DNA of 64,000 nucleotides from assembly GCA_036656615.1 (NCBI GenBank), contig JAVXHY010000007.1:18008-82007 (forward strand), read 5' to 3'. Shown here in pieces: positions 9,339-18,127 of the stretch; position 1 is the first letter of the stretch, and each line of letters begins with the position of its first letter. Origin of the DNA: CAUPWF01 sp036656615 (GTDB lineage: Bacteria; Bacillota; Clostridia; Lachnospirales; Lachnospiraceae). The notes beneath the pieces are model-generated. The model searched no databases and had not been told where the DNA came from. It was given only the letters and a program-made list of their open reading frames with translations. The position numbers and the translations under genes are program-made.

Positions 9339-9737
9339 TTAACCTCTTCGCCCTACCTTTTGCCATGAAATCATTCCTCCTAGCATCCCACCCCCAGCAC
9401 AAAGTAAAAAGGAAGTCCCTATATTTGTTCCGTTTCCCTGGAACGATCTATATACACCCAAAGAAACCAACATTAATAATGCGAAATAAATAATTCCTAA
9501 CATTAACCCCCATATAAAACGTCGTGTTTTCACACATTTACCAATCACAATTCCTCCTGTAAATGTAGAAATCACATAAATCATGATAATTCCCACCGTT
9601 ACTTTTTGTTCATTCAAATCTAATTTATATAATAACAACGTCAATAATAGCAGCATAATTCCTGTTATTATATAAGCACCTAAAAGTGCCTTCAGCATCC
9701 AAATAACTTTCGAATCTTTGTTCATTAATTTTTTCAT
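9339..9737 (-). CDS. TIGR04086-like four-helix membrane protein
   Basis: Small integral membrane protein of about 132 residues with four predicted transmembrane helices (AYIITGIMLLLLTLLLY, IIMIYVISTFTGGIVIG, GLMLGIIYFALLMLVSLG, and a C-terminal glycine-rich segment). Layout and location near the SCIFF/secDF locus match the YrzE/TIGR04086 family of Firmicutes; its function is unknown. The ATG at 9737 (MKKLMNKD) has AGAGGG at good distance; an upstream in-frame ATG at 9761 has no clear ribosome-binding site. It stands upstream of scfA in the same direction. Confidence 0.75.
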   Translation of the reverse strand: MKKLMNKDSKVIWMLKALLGAYIITGIMLLLLTLLLYKLDLNEQKVTVGIIMIYVISTFTGGIVIGKCVKTRRFIWGLMLGIIYFALLMLVSLGVYRSFQGNGTNIGTSFLLCAGGGMLGGMISWQKVGRRG

Positions 9738-9806
9738 ACCATACCCTCTTCGTTCTATCATATTTTAATAAACTATGATTGTCCGGAGTATTTTATGACA
9801 ATGAAC

Positions 9807-10355
9807 TTATTGTTCCATTTGTCTTCCTAAAAAGCACGCTGCTACCTGGCCCAGCTTTATTTCAACTTCTGACATTTTCTTTTTCTCATCCTTTTGTAAG
9901 ATAACCACACCCCCAATAATATCTCCTTCACAAATAATCGGACAAATAAGCTGACCATAGATGTCTTCCATCTGTTCTGTAAATAACTTGATATATTTAT
10001 TTTCACCTTTGACAGCTAATCTTTGCTCTCTATTTTCTAATAAATTCCCCATTTCTCTGCTAATAGATTTTCCCTGAATATCACGTTTCCCACTTCCAGA
10101 TACAGCAATTACCTGATCCATATCTGTAATACAGATGCAAAGTCCGGTTATCTGATTCATAGATTCTACATATTGTTTTGCAAATTCGCTTAACTCACCA
10201 ATTGGTGAATATTTCTTTAGAATAATTTCACCTTCTCTATCTGTAAAGATTTCTAAGGGATCACTTTCACGTATTCTAAGTGTTCGTCTGATTTCTTTGG
10301 GTATTACCACTCGCCCAAGATCATCAATCCTTCTTACAATTCCTGTAGCTTTCAT
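9807..10355 (-). CDS. spoVT: Stage V sporulation protein T, AbrB-type regulator
   Basis: Forespore transcription regulator of about 182 residues. The N-terminal swapped-hairpin AbrB DNA-binding domain (MKATGIVRRIDDLGRVVIPK, then EIRRTLRIRESDPLEIF) is nearly canonical, and the rest forms a GAF-like sensor domain as in SpoVT. In Bacillus it modulates sigma-G-dependent genes late in sporulation. The ATG at 10355 follows GGAGG and gives the exact family start. A sigma-G-like promoter lies just upstream, which fits the known control of spoVT. Confidence 0.93.
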   Translation of the reverse strand: MKATGIVRRIDDLGRVVIPKEIRRTLRIRESDPLEIFTDREGEIILKKYSPIGELSEFAKQYVESMNQITGLCICITDMDQVIAVSGSGKRDIQGKSISREMGNLLENREQRLAVKGENKYIKLFTEQMEDIYGQLICPIICEGDIIGGVVILQKDEKKKMSEVEIKLGQVAACFLGRQMEQ

Positions 10356-10400
10356 TTTGTATTCCTCCATTTAACGTATTATAATAACTTCCAGTAATGC

Positions 10401-10429
10401 TAGTATTTGCTAAATAAAGAATTTCATAC
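10401..10429 (-). promoter_or_regulatory. Sigma-G-type promoter of spoVT
   Basis: Minus strand -35 GTATG (10425-10429), 17-nt spacer, -10 AATACTA (10401-10407), compared with the Bacillus sigma-G consensus gHATr and catWMta. About 45 nt upstream of the spoVT start codon. Confidence 0.5.
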
Positions 10430-10451
10430 AACAAGCTTTTGAACAAAATTT

Positions 10452-10483
10452 AAAAAAGCAGTCAAAAATATGACTGCTTTTTT
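10452..10483 (-). terminator. Terminator after the PrsA-like gene
   Basis: Inverted repeat with arms 10452-10464 and 10471-10483: GC core GCAGTCA/TGACTGC flanked by six A on one side and six T on the other. It could act in both directions but serves the minus-strand gene ending at 10495. Confidence 0.85.
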
Positions 10484-10494
10484 ATGAATATCTA

Positions 10495-11550
10495 TTATTG
10501 GGCTGACTGATTAGAAGACTCTCCGTAGGGAATTTTCTCTTCCTGATTAATGGTCACACCTTGACTCTTAAAACTTATTTTTTTCCAGATTTTTTTATTC
10601 ACTTTAATATCTGTAGCTTTTTTCCACTTCTTCACTAATTTACTATATTCATCTTGCTTCCTAGTATTAATAATCGTCTGCTTCTTAGCATCTGTAGCTT
10701 CTCGATCCAGCAAACTCGTGATTTTCCCAACATAATACCCATTTTCCGATTCAATTACCTCTGTCATCTGCCCCTCATTTAAAGCAATCGCTGCGGTAAT
10801 TAATTCCTTGCTTGGGGTTGTAGAGGAAGCATCAAATGCAGCTGTCTTTGGTTCATAGCCAGAAGCCGTAGCAACTGCTGCAAAATCTGGATTTTCCTTT
10901 ATTCCTTCCGCGAATCCAGCTGCGGCCTCTTTTAAAGCCTTTTTCTCATCTTCACTTAAGGTTTTGGTATTGCCCGCTTCATCCGTTGTTGTAAATAAAA
11001 ATTCTACGTATTGCATACTCTTTTGAGCCGCTTCTTCATCGGACACTTCTGTATTAACATCTGCGGTCATTGCCTCATTCATTTTCCTTTGCAAGGTAAG
11101 TAATTCTAGGATACTCATCACTGATTTTTCATTTGCTGTAATTGCCTTTTTATCTTCTAGCGCATTGCCTTCAAGAAATTTATCCGTTGTTTTTTTCATT
11201 TTCACTTTTTCTTCATCGGTAAGTTTGACTTTGTATTTCTTTGCATGTTGTTCTACGACACAAAGTTCTTCTAATGATTTTATAACATCCTTTTTGACAT
11301 CATCTTCATAAGTAACACCTTTTTTTATTTCCTTTGACCACATATCATTACCCATAAGGCTTGCATAATAAGTCTCATACTGTGCCTGTTGGTAACGTGC
11401 ATAAAAATTAGCCGCATCTGCTGTAATCTTTTTTTCTCCCACCTGAATTGCTATCTCTTTATCATCTAGCTTACTGCCACATCCCGTAACTCCCGACATT
11501 GCTATACTTACAGCCATGATAAGCGTGAATACTCTTTTTTTATTTCCCAT
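10495..11550 (-). CDS. PrsA/SurA-like foldase lipoprotein
   Basis: Predicted lipoprotein of 351 residues with an N-terminal signal and lipobox (MSGVTGC, lipidated Cys near residue 24). A SurA_N-like helical region is followed by a divergent parvulin-type segment (VEFLF near 180, LNEGQMTEVIESENGYYVGKI near 260-280), so it probably assists folding of exported proteins outside the membrane. The parvulin active-site signature is weak, so isomerase activity is uncertain. The ATG has AGGAGG. It lies 48 nt downstream of mfd, a common Clostridia order (pth-mfd-prsA-spoVT). Confidence 0.8.
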   Translation of the reverse strand: MGNKKRVFTLIMAVSIAMSGVTGCGSKLDDKEIAIQVGEKKITADAANFYARYQQAQYETYYASLMGNDMWSKEIKKGVTYEDDVKKDVIKSLEELCVVEQHAKKYKVKLTDEEKVKMKKTTDKFLEGNALEDKKAITANEKSVMSILELLTLQRKMNEAMTADVNTEVSDEEAAQKSMQYVEFLFTTTDEAGNTKTLSEDEKKALKEAAAGFAEGIKENPDFAAVATASGYEPKTAAFDASSTTPSKELITAAIALNEGQMTEVIESENGYYVGKITSLLDREATDAKKQTIINTRKQDEYSKLVKKWKKATDIKVNKKIWKKISFKSQGVTINQEEKIPYGESSNQSAQ

Positions 11551-11598
11551 AACGTCCTCCTAAGTACTTTCTAACCTTTTTATTATAGCCTGTTTTTT

Positions 11599-14500
11599 CT
11601 ATTCTAGCAATCCCTTTATATCATTTAGCACTTTTTTCACATACTCTATAACACTCTCTTCTTTTATATTTTTATGATGTCCTTTTTTTCGATATAAAAA
11701 ATAAGGTGGTGTTTCAATTTTAAATGTTAATTCATCTTTATAAAGCTTTAAAAGTGTTGGAATCTGGTCTACTTTTAGTTTTGCCCGTTCATATAGTGTG
11801 AATTTATATTCATCACCATTTTGTTCTACTGATGTCACATATACACTATGAGCTAATGCTTTTAGATTTGCAATATTAAGAAGCTGTTGTACTTTTTTGG
11901 GGATATTTCCAAATCGATCAATCAATTCCTCCAGCATATCATCCATTTCAGCTTCTGTTTCTATACTTGCAATTCGCTTGTACACATCCAGCTTTTGATA
12001 TTCATTCGAAATATAGGATGCCGGAATATAAGCATCAATATTCAGATCAATGACCGTTGCATATTCATCCTCTTTTATTTCACCTTTCAGATGCTTGACT
12101 GCTTCATTTAACATTTTGCAATACAAATCATATCCTACTGCTTCCATGTGTCCATGCTGCTCAGCTCCCAAGAGATTTCCTGCACCACGAATTTCCAAAT
12201 CACGCATGGCAATCTTGAATCCGGAACCTAGATCCGTAAATTCTCGAATGGCTGCTAATCTTTTTTCTGCAATTTCTTTTAACATACGGTCTCTTCGATA
12301 TAGCAAAAATGCATATGCCATGCGGTTGGATCTGCCCACTCTTCCTCTTAGCTGATAAAGCTGTGATAACCCTAATTTATCTGCATCATGCATAATCATG
12401 GTATTTACATTTGAGATATCAAGTCCCGTTTCTATAATCGTGGTAGATACCAGCACATCAATATCTCCATTGATAAAATCGTACATGATGCGCTCTAACG
12501 CATGCTCTTTCATCTGTCCATGAGCAAATGCCACATTTGCTTCCGGAACTAAGGCCCTGATTTTTCCAGTGATTTCCTCAATATCAGTTACTTTATTGTA
12601 CACATAATACACCTGACCATCCCGAGACAGCTCCCTTTGTATGGCTTCTCTTACCATCTCATCATTGTATTCCATTACATATGTCTGAATCGGCATACGA
12701 TCCATCGGTGCCTCCTCTAATACGCTCATATCCCGAATTCCTATTAAGCTCATATGAAGTGTCCGCGGTATTGGTGTTGCAGTCAAAGTCAACACATCCA
12801 CATTCTCCTTGAGCTTTTTGATTGTTTCTTTATGCTGTACTCCAAAACGTTGTTCCTCATCTATTACAAGAAGTCCTAGATCTTTAAATATCACATCCTT
12901 TGACAGCACACGGTGGGTTCCAATCACAATATCTACCAGCCCTTTTTTTAGATCTTCAATAGTTTTCTTTTGCTGTGCTGTGGTACGAAACCGACATAGC
13001 AGATCCACTCTGACGGGGAATTCCTTCATTCTCTGTACAAAAGTATTATAATGCTGCTGAGCTAAAATAGTGGTTGGCACCAAGTATACTACCTGTTTGT
13101 TCTCCTGTACCGCCTTAAAAGCAGCTCGAATAGCTATTTCGGTCTTTCCATACCCCACATCTCCACAAATTAAACGATCCATAATCTTGTGACTTTCCAT
13201 ATCTCTTTTGGTTGCCTCTATTGCCAATACCTGATCTTCTGTTTCCTCAAAAGGAAACATTTCTTCAAATTCTCTTTGCCAAACTGTATCTTCTCCATAC
13301 ACAAAGCCTTCCCGCTCCTGTCTGGTAGCATAAAGCGCCACTAGATCCTTGGCAATTTCCTTAACAGCACCTTGCACTCTTGTCTTTGTTTTGCTCCACT
13401 CTGCGGAACCCAAACGGTTTAATTTAGGTTTTTTTGCATCGGAGCTTGCATATTTCTGAATTAAATCCAACTGCGTTGCAGGAATGTATAAATTTCCACC
13501 GGCTGCGTAGGATATTTTCATATAATCCTTAGATATCCTATCTACTTTGATTTTTTCAATTCCATTATATATACCAAGTCCATGATTTTCATGAACTACA
13601 TAGTCACCAACTTTAAGTTCTGAAAAGCTTTGAATCTTCTGACCCTCATAGATTTTACGCTTTTTCTTTCGCTTTTCTTTTCCAAATATGTCTGTTTCTG
13701 AGATTACTATAAATTTGATCATGGGATACTCATAGCCCTCTGCCACATGTCCGTAAGCCGCCATAATTTCTCCTGGCTTTACCTCTCGGTTCATATCCTC
13801 ACTATAAAAGCTGCTTAAATTATAGTCTCTCAAATCCTCTGCCAAACGTTTTGCTCTGGATCTAGAACCAGATAAAAGCACTACTCTGTAACCACTTCTC
13901 TTTAATCGTTTCAAATCCTTTACCAATGTATCAAAACTATTATTATAAGCACTGATACCCCGGGCTTGAATACTAAACCTTTGTCGAACTTTAAATTCTC
14001 CACACTTTGTTTCCAATGATGTGAACCCAATACTATAAAAACGATTCATCCGTTGCACTACTTCAGTGGTTGTAAATAACTTCATTTCCTCATCTGAAAC
14101 TTCAAATCCACTTTCTACTCTGTTTCCCATACTATTCATAAATTCTGATTCTACGGATTGTCCGTTTTCCTGCTGACGTACCGGTTCATCCACAAAAAGC
14201 ATGCTATCTTTCTTTGGAAAATAATCCAAAAATGACACTCTTTGTATCTGTTCTTCCATGAATTCCGTAGCAGGATAAATCAAGATTTGTTTTAAATTCT
14301 CTATAGAGCGCTGGCTTTCCACATCAAAAGTGCGAATAGAATCTACTTCATCCCCCCATAATTCAATACGAATAGGAAGTTCTTCCGTTAATGGATAGAT
14401 ATCAAAGATTCCTCCACGAACAGCGAACTGACCAGGCCCCTCAATCTGGATTTCTCGTTCATAGCCTAATTGGACCATGGAATTCTTCAGTTCTTCAAAA

Positions 14501-14937
14501 TTAATGGTCTGACCATTGTGTATGGAAATAATGCGTTCTTTCATTACAGACAAGGGAAGTAATGAATCCATAAATCCATCAAAACTCGTAACGACTGTAA
14601 TCTCTTTCTCCTCCAGTAATCCCTGAATCACTTCCATCCTCTGTTTAATCAGCATCTTCCCTCGTAAATCTGCATGATAAAACAATAAATCCTTAGCTGG
14701 ATAAAAATAAATATGTTCATCTAGGAAACGATACTCTTCATATATTTTTTTTGCCCTGGATTCATTTGGTGCTGCAATGATTTTAAATGAACTTCCATCC
14801 CCAAGTGCATACATCAAGTGGGTTCGTTGAGAATTCGTACTTCCAGCTATCTGTATCATACCCGCCTGTTCTTTTTTTACCTTTTGTATGGATTCAAATT
14901 CTGATAATTCCTCTAATGGTCCTAAAAAGGCTCGCAT
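11599..14937 (-). CDS. mfd: Transcription-repair coupling factor Mfd
   Basis: ATP-dependent translocase that removes stalled RNA polymerase and recruits UvrA, 1112 residues, normal for Firmicutes. In order: UvrB-like N-terminal domains, the RNA-polymerase-interacting domain (VGDYVVHENHGLGIYNGIEKI near 445-465), RecG-like helicase motors with Walker A GDVGYGKTEIA, DEEQRF box and LTATPIPRTL, the TRG motif region, and the C-terminal UvrA-binding domain. The ATG at 14937 is 4 nt after the pth stop, with its AAGGAGTAG ribosome-binding site inside the end of pth, which suggests translational coupling. Confidence 0.97.
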   Translation of the reverse strand: MRAFLGPLEELSEFESIQKVKKEQAGMIQIAGSTNSQRTHLMYALGDGSSFKIIAAPNESRAKKIYEEYRFLDEHIYFYPAKDLLFYHADLRGKMLIKQRMEVIQGLLEEKEITVVTSFDGFMDSLLPLSVMKERIISIHNGQTINFEELKNSMVQLGYEREIQIEGPGQFAVRGGIFDIYPLTEELPIRIELWGDEVDSIRTFDVESQRSIENLKQILIYPATEFMEEQIQRVSFLDYFPKKDSMLFVDEPVRQQENGQSVESEFMNSMGNRVESGFEVSDEEMKLFTTTEVVQRMNRFYSIGFTSLETKCGEFKVRQRFSIQARGISAYNNSFDTLVKDLKRLKRSGYRVVLLSGSRSRAKRLAEDLRDYNLSSFYSEDMNREVKPGEIMAAYGHVAEGYEYPMIKFIVISETDIFGKEKRKKKRKIYEGQKIQSFSELKVGDYVVHENHGLGIYNGIEKIKVDRISKDYMKISYAAGGNLYIPATQLDLIQKYASSDAKKPKLNRLGSAEWSKTKTRVQGAVKEIAKDLVALYATRQEREGFVYGEDTVWQREFEEMFPFEETEDQVLAIEATKRDMESHKIMDRLICGDVGYGKTEIAIRAAFKAVQENKQVVYLVPTTILAQQHYNTFVQRMKEFPVRVDLLCRFRTTAQQKKTIEDLKKGLVDIVIGTHRVLSKDVIFKDLGLLVIDEEQRFGVQHKETIKKLKENVDVLTLTATPIPRTLHMSLIGIRDMSVLEEAPMDRMPIQTYVMEYNDEMVREAIQRELSRDGQVYYVYNKVTDIEEITGKIRALVPEANVAFAHGQMKEHALERIMYDFINGDIDVLVSTTIIETGLDISNVNTMIMHDADKLGLSQLYQLRGRVGRSNRMAYAFLLYRRDRMLKEIAEKRLAAIREFTDLGSGFKIAMRDLEIRGAGNLLGAEQHGHMEAVGYDLYCKMLNEAVKHLKGEIKEDEYATVIDLNIDAYIPASYISNEYQKLDVYKRIASIETEAEMDDMLEELIDRFGNIPKKVQQLLNIANLKALAHSVYVTSVEQNGDEYKFTLYERAKLKVDQIPTLLKLYKDELTFKIETPPYFLYRKKGHHKNIKEESVIEYVKKVLNDIKGLLE

Positions 14938-14941
14938 ATAC

Positions 14942-15532
14942 CTACTCCTTTGCCGTCACTTTTTTTATTACTCGATTGTACTCATTCATAGCTGCATCCA
15001 CTTTCCCATCTACGATTTGTTCAATTGCTTCCACAGCTTTTTGATACCCTTCTTCCATTAATTCTTGTTCTGCTTTTGAAAAATGCCCCAGAACATAATC
15101 TGCTAAATCATATCCTTTTGGTTTTTCCCCTACTCCTATTTTTATACGCAAAAAAACCTGAGTACCCAAATGTGCAATGATATTTTTCAGCCCATTGTGT
15201 CCCCCGGCGCTTCCCTTTTTGCGAATTCTAAGCTGTCCAACATCCAAACTCACATCATCACAAATAATTAAAAGCTCCTGCTCCTCATCCAATTTATAAT
15301 AATCTATAAGACCTCGTACACTTTCACCACTTAAATTCATGTAAGTCTGTGGCTTTGCCAGAAGAACTTTATGCCCTGCAATCATTCCTTTTCCCACATA
15401 TGCACGATTCTTTCTTCCATCTACTGATATATTATATTTTGCAGCCAGCATATCTATCACTTCAAATCCAACATTATGTCTAGTTTTATCATATTGCATT
15501 GTTGGATTTCCTAAACCTATAATCATAAACAT
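14942..15532 (-). CDS. pth: Peptidyl-tRNA hydrolase
   Basis: Cytoplasmic enzyme that recycles peptidyl-tRNA released from ribosomes, 196 residues, typical length. Signatures: IIGLGNPTMQYDKTRHNVGF at the N-terminus with the catalytic His of TRHNVGF, KPQTYMNLSGES, DDVSLDVGQLRIRKKGSAGG and the GHNGLKNI substrate-binding stretch. The ATG follows GAGGTG. It is the first gene of a likely pth-mfd unit and is divergent from the sigma-E gene at 15663. Confidence 0.97.
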   Translation of the reverse strand: MFMIIGLGNPTMQYDKTRHNVGFEVIDMLAAKYNISVDGRKNRAYVGKGMIAGHKVLLAKPQTYMNLSGESVRGLIDYYKLDEEQELLIICDDVSLDVGQLRIRKKGSAGGHNGLKNIIAHLGTQVFLRIKIGVGEKPKGYDLADYVLGHFSKAEQELMEEGYQKAVEAIEQIVDGKVDAAMNEYNRVIKKVTAKE

Positions 15533-15550
15533 ATTTTCACCTCTGTTTCC

Positions 15551-15579
15551 ATTTTACAAGAACCCTATGCTTTTGTCAC
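15551..15579 (-). promoter_or_regulatory. Sigma-A-type promoter of pth-mfd
   Basis: Minus strand -35 GTGACA (15574-15579), 17-nt spacer, -10 TAAAAT (15551-15556), ending about 18 nt before the pth start codon. Confidence 0.5.
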
Positions 15580-15590
15580 GCAAAAGCCAT

Positions 15591-15619
15591 GAATATTTTC
15601 TACTCTTTTTTCATACATT
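15591..15619 (+). promoter_or_regulatory. Sigma-E-type mother-cell promoter
   Basis: Plus strand -35 GAATATT (15591-15597), 14-nt spacer, -10 CATACATT (15612-15619). Both elements match the Bacillus sigma-E consensus (kmATATT and CATACAhT) at every position. It drives the plus-strand gene starting at 15663. Confidence 0.75.
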
Positions 15620-15662
15620 ATTAAGAGGAATTAATTATAAAAACATAAATTAGGAGGCCTTT

Positions 15663-16094
15663 ATGAGTTCAAAGACCAAAATCATCGTTTTACACCTGAA
15701 GGAAATTGTCTATACGGCTATATTTGCTATTCTGGGTATATTATTAATTCTATTGTTGATTTATATGTTCTTTCCATTCAATAAAAAGGAACATACTTCA
15801 ACGACCCAATATATCCCCGGTATTTATACCTCCACCGTCACATTAAACAACACTACTTTGGAAGTAGAAGTTACCGTTGATAAATCTCACATCAACTCCA
15901 TCCGATTTGCAAATTTGGATGAAACTGTGACCACCATGTATCCTTTAGTCCAGCCTGCACTAGAAGAAATTGCAGACCAAGTATATCAAGCCCAGTCCTT
16001 AGAAAACATTTCTTATTCCACCGACAACCCCTATACCTCGGAAGTCATACTAGATGCCATTAAATCAGCATTAAAAAAAGCCGTAATCAAATAA
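15663..16094 (+). CDS. Sporulation-associated membrane protein with FMN-binding-like domain
   Basis: Protein of 143 residues with one N-terminal transmembrane helix (about 16-37) and an extracytoplasmic domain of about 95 residues. Its order (PGIYTSTVTLNN, VEVTVDKSHINSIRF, ending with a helix that starts SEVILDAIKSAL) resembles the small FMN-binding (FMN_bind) fold, but I cannot see the flavin-linking Ser/Thr motif. No name is assigned. It has AGGAGG before the ATG and a consensus sigma-E promoter, so it is probably made in the mother cell. It stands alone on the plus strand, with its own terminator, between pth and a convergent gene. Confidence 0.8.
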   Translation: MSSKTKIIVLHLKEIVYTAIFAILGILLILLLIYMFFPFNKKEHTSTTQYIPGIYTSTVTLNNTTLEVEVTVDKSHINSIRFANLDETVTTMYPLVQPALEEIADQVYQAQSLENISYSTDNPYTSEVILDAIKSALKKAVIK

Positions 16095-16108
16095 AGTACG
16101 GCTTTTTT
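16073..16108. terminator. Bidirectional terminator between convergent genes
   Basis: Arms 16073-16085 and 16097-16108 (AGCCGTA/TACGGCT core with A and T flanks) end the plus-strand gene at 16094 and can also stop the minus-strand gene ending at 16140. Confidence 0.85.
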
Positions 16109-16139
16109 TAATGCTAGTATATAATCAGCTTATCCTTAT

Positions 16140-16403
16140 TTATCCTTCAACAATTAAGTATTGCCCATTCGGTAATGGAAATACCTCCGATGCTTCTTCC
16201 AATTCATCCAAAGACATACCACTGACATCTACATCATTTTCTTCAAAGTATGTTCGAACTTCCTCTAACGAATCTACAACCTCTGCAAAACAATCTTCTA
16301 AAAACGCCTCTGCTTCAGCCAAGTTTTCTACAACTGGTTCATCAAATAACTGTGTTTGTTTTTTTAAAAATACCTGTAAACATTCCTCATCATATTCATT
16401 CAT
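16140..16403 (-). CDS. Small acidic protein of unknown function
   Basis: A cytoplasmic protein of about 87 residues, strongly acidic and helical (long Glu/Asp-rich stretches such as LEEVRTYFEENDVDVSG), ending in a beta-like FPLPNGQYLIVEG. I do not recognise the family and see no catalytic motif or membrane segment. The ATG at 16403 has GGGAGGG upstream and is preferred over an in-frame ATG 8 codons earlier. It follows the HAD phosphatase by 28 nt and probably shares its transcript. Confidence 0.65.
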   Translation of the reverse strand: MNEYDEECLQVFLKKQTQLFDEPVVENLAEAEAFLEDCFAEVVDSLEEVRTYFEENDVDVSGMSLDELEEASEVFPLPNGQYLIVEG

Positions 16404-16431
16404 CTTACGCGCCCTCCCTTTTCCCAAATCA

Positions 16432-17112
16432 TTATTCTTTCCTCATCTTGTTATGGCTCATTTGTATCCACTCTAACAATTCTTTTGGATTGTCAACGAT
16501 ACTTGTAGCTTCTGCATGTTCTAGTTCCTCTTTAGAACGAAATCCCCAGGCAACAGAAACCGTAGTCATACCAGCTGCCGCTCCTGTCTTTATATCCACT
16601 TCTGAGTCGCCTATATATAGGCACTCCTCCGGCCTTACTTGTAATTGTCTTGCAACAGCCCATGCACCAATCGCATTTGGTTTTCTTGGAATCTCATCAC
16701 ACTGTCCTTGAATACATTTGAAATATTGCCCCCGAAATATTTCTTTTACTACTTTTACTGTCTGTGCATGTGGTTTATTCGATAATACACCGATTTGTAT
16801 TCCTAGATTTTGTAATTCTTCCAATAAATCAATGATACCTTCATATGGCTTAACACCTCTGTTACAGTTTGCATCAAAAATACGCCCATAAGTCTCCATT
16901 GCCGACTTTCTTCTTAGGAGGTCCACATCCCCTGCGGCACCCAATGCTTTTTCTATAAGCACCTGAGCACCATTTCCCACAAATCGTCTACATTCCTCCT
17001 TTGAAATAGGTTCAAGCTTCAGTTCTAGAAGTGTCTGATTTACAGAATACGTAATGGACTCCAGCGTATCTGTTAATGTCCCGTCTAAATCGAAAATACA
17101 TGCTTTATACAT
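16432..17112 (-). CDS. HAD-family hydrolase, phosphoglycolate phosphatase-like
   Basis: Haloacid dehalogenase-type phosphatase of 226 residues. Motif I is FDLDGTLTDT (nucleophile Asp near 8), with a helical cap domain at about 15-85, motif II VLSNKP, motif III lysine in IPRKPNAI and motif IV YIGDSEVDI. This layout is typical of Gph/PpaX enzymes that hydrolyse phosphoglycolate or pyrophosphate. The exact substrate is not determined. The ATG has AAGGAGA. It is upstream of the small acidic gene. Confidence 0.88.
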   Translation of the reverse strand: MYKACIFDLDGTLTDTLESITYSVNQTLLELKLEPISKEECRRFVGNGAQVLIEKALGAAGDVDLLRRKSAMETYGRIFDANCNRGVKPYEGIIDLLEELQNLGIQIGVLSNKPHAQTVKVVKEIFRGQYFKCIQGQCDEIPRKPNAIGAWAVARQLQVRPEECLYIGDSEVDIKTGAAAGMTTVSVAWGFRSKEELEHAEATSIVDNPKELLEWIQMSHNKMRKE

Positions 17113-17173
17113 TGATTGTCTCCTTTTACATTCCTATAATATTATGAACCAACGAAAATATCAATATATAAAT

Positions 17174-17210
17174 AAAAAAAAGATGAAAGAACATAAACTC
17201 TTCCATCTTT
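17174..17210 (-). terminator. Terminator after sigG
   Basis: Minus-strand stem of about 13 bp including G-T pairs (arms 17179-17191 and 17198-17210, 6-nt loop) followed by a run of T, 27 nt after the sigG stop. Confidence 0.8.
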
Positions 17211-17236
17211 TACGGACATTTAGCTATGAAATCTTA

Positions 17237-18019
17237 TTATGGCTCCACCAAATACTGCTTCATTACTTTCAGTGCATTTTTTTCTAGCCTGCTAACTTGG
17301 GCCTGTGATATTCCAATACTATCCGCCACTTCAATTTGAGTCTTTCCTTCATAGAATCGAAGCGTGATAATATAACGCTCTCTTTTATTTAATTTTTTCA
17401 TAGCTGCCTCTAATGATAATTCCTGAACCCAATTCTCTTCTTTATTCTTCTTGTCACTAATCTGATCCATAATATAAAGGGCATCCCCACCATCGTTATA
17501 CACCGGTTCATGGAGGCTCATAGGTACCTGTATCGCATCTAATGCAAATACAATATCTTCTTTGGAAATTCCAATTTCATTCGCGATTTCCTGTACCGTT
17601 GGCTCTTTTAAATATGTTCTCATATAGCCTTCTTTTGCATAGATTGCTTTATAAGCAGTATCCCGCAGTGATCGGCTCACCCGTATGGAATTATTATCTC
17701 TTAAATAACGTCTGATTTCTCCTATAATCATGGGTACCGCATAGGTTGAAAATTTAACTTGAAGCTCCGTATTAAAGTTATCAATTGCTTTCATGAGTCC
17801 AATGCATCCTATTTGAAATAAATCATCTGCATTTTCATTGCTATTTGAAAATCGTTTTATTACACTTAACACTAATCTTAAATTACCCTGTATATAGCGT
17901 TCTCTGGCTTCCTTATCGCCCTTTTTTATGCGAACAAACAACTCCACCTTTTCTTCACTGCTTAGAAGTGGCAGTTTGGCTGTATTAACACCACAAATTT
18001 CTACTTTATTAAAAGCCAT
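17237..18019 (-). CDS. sigG: Late forespore sigma factor SigG
   Basis: RNA polymerase sigma-G, 260 residues. The N-terminal KVEICGVNTAKLPLL is diagnostic for SigG and is the region contacted by anti-sigma factors. Region 2 (NLRLVLSVIKRFSNSNENADDLFQIG) and regions 3-4 (ISQAQVSRLEKNALK helix-turn-helix) are complete. It activates late forespore genes such as spoVT in this window. The ATG has GGGAGG. A sigma-F-like promoter lies upstream; the beta-CASP gene and sigE lie further upstream in the same direction. Confidence 0.97.
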   Translation of the reverse strand: MAFNKVEICGVNTAKLPLLSSEEKVELFVRIKKGDKEARERYIQGNLRLVLSVIKRFSNSNENADDLFQIGCIGLMKAIDNFNTELQVKFSTYAVPMIIGEIRRYLRDNNSIRVSRSLRDTAYKAIYAKEGYMRTYLKEPTVQEIANEIGISKEDIVFALDAIQVPMSLHEPVYNDGGDALYIMDQISDKKNKEENWVQELSLEAAMKKLNKRERYIITLRFYEGKTQIEVADSIGISQAQVSRLEKNALKVMKQYLVEP

Positions 18020-18053
18020 AATAAGAATCCTCCCAGAATTTAATTTCTAGTAA

Positions 18054-18083
18054 AATGATTCTCACTATGACTTCTTTTTATAC
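18054..18083 (-). promoter_or_regulatory. Possible sigma-F-type promoter of sigG
   Basis: Minus strand -35 GTATA (18079-18083), exactly 15-nt spacer, -10 region GAGAATCATT (18054-18063), compared with Bacillus sigma-F GYATA-N15-GGnnAnAnT. The -35 and spacing fit; the -10 deviates at the second G and one A. Confidence 0.35.
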
Positions 18084-18127
18084 GATTTTATCTTTAATTA
18101 AATAAAGTTTTAGTCCTTGACAACCTG

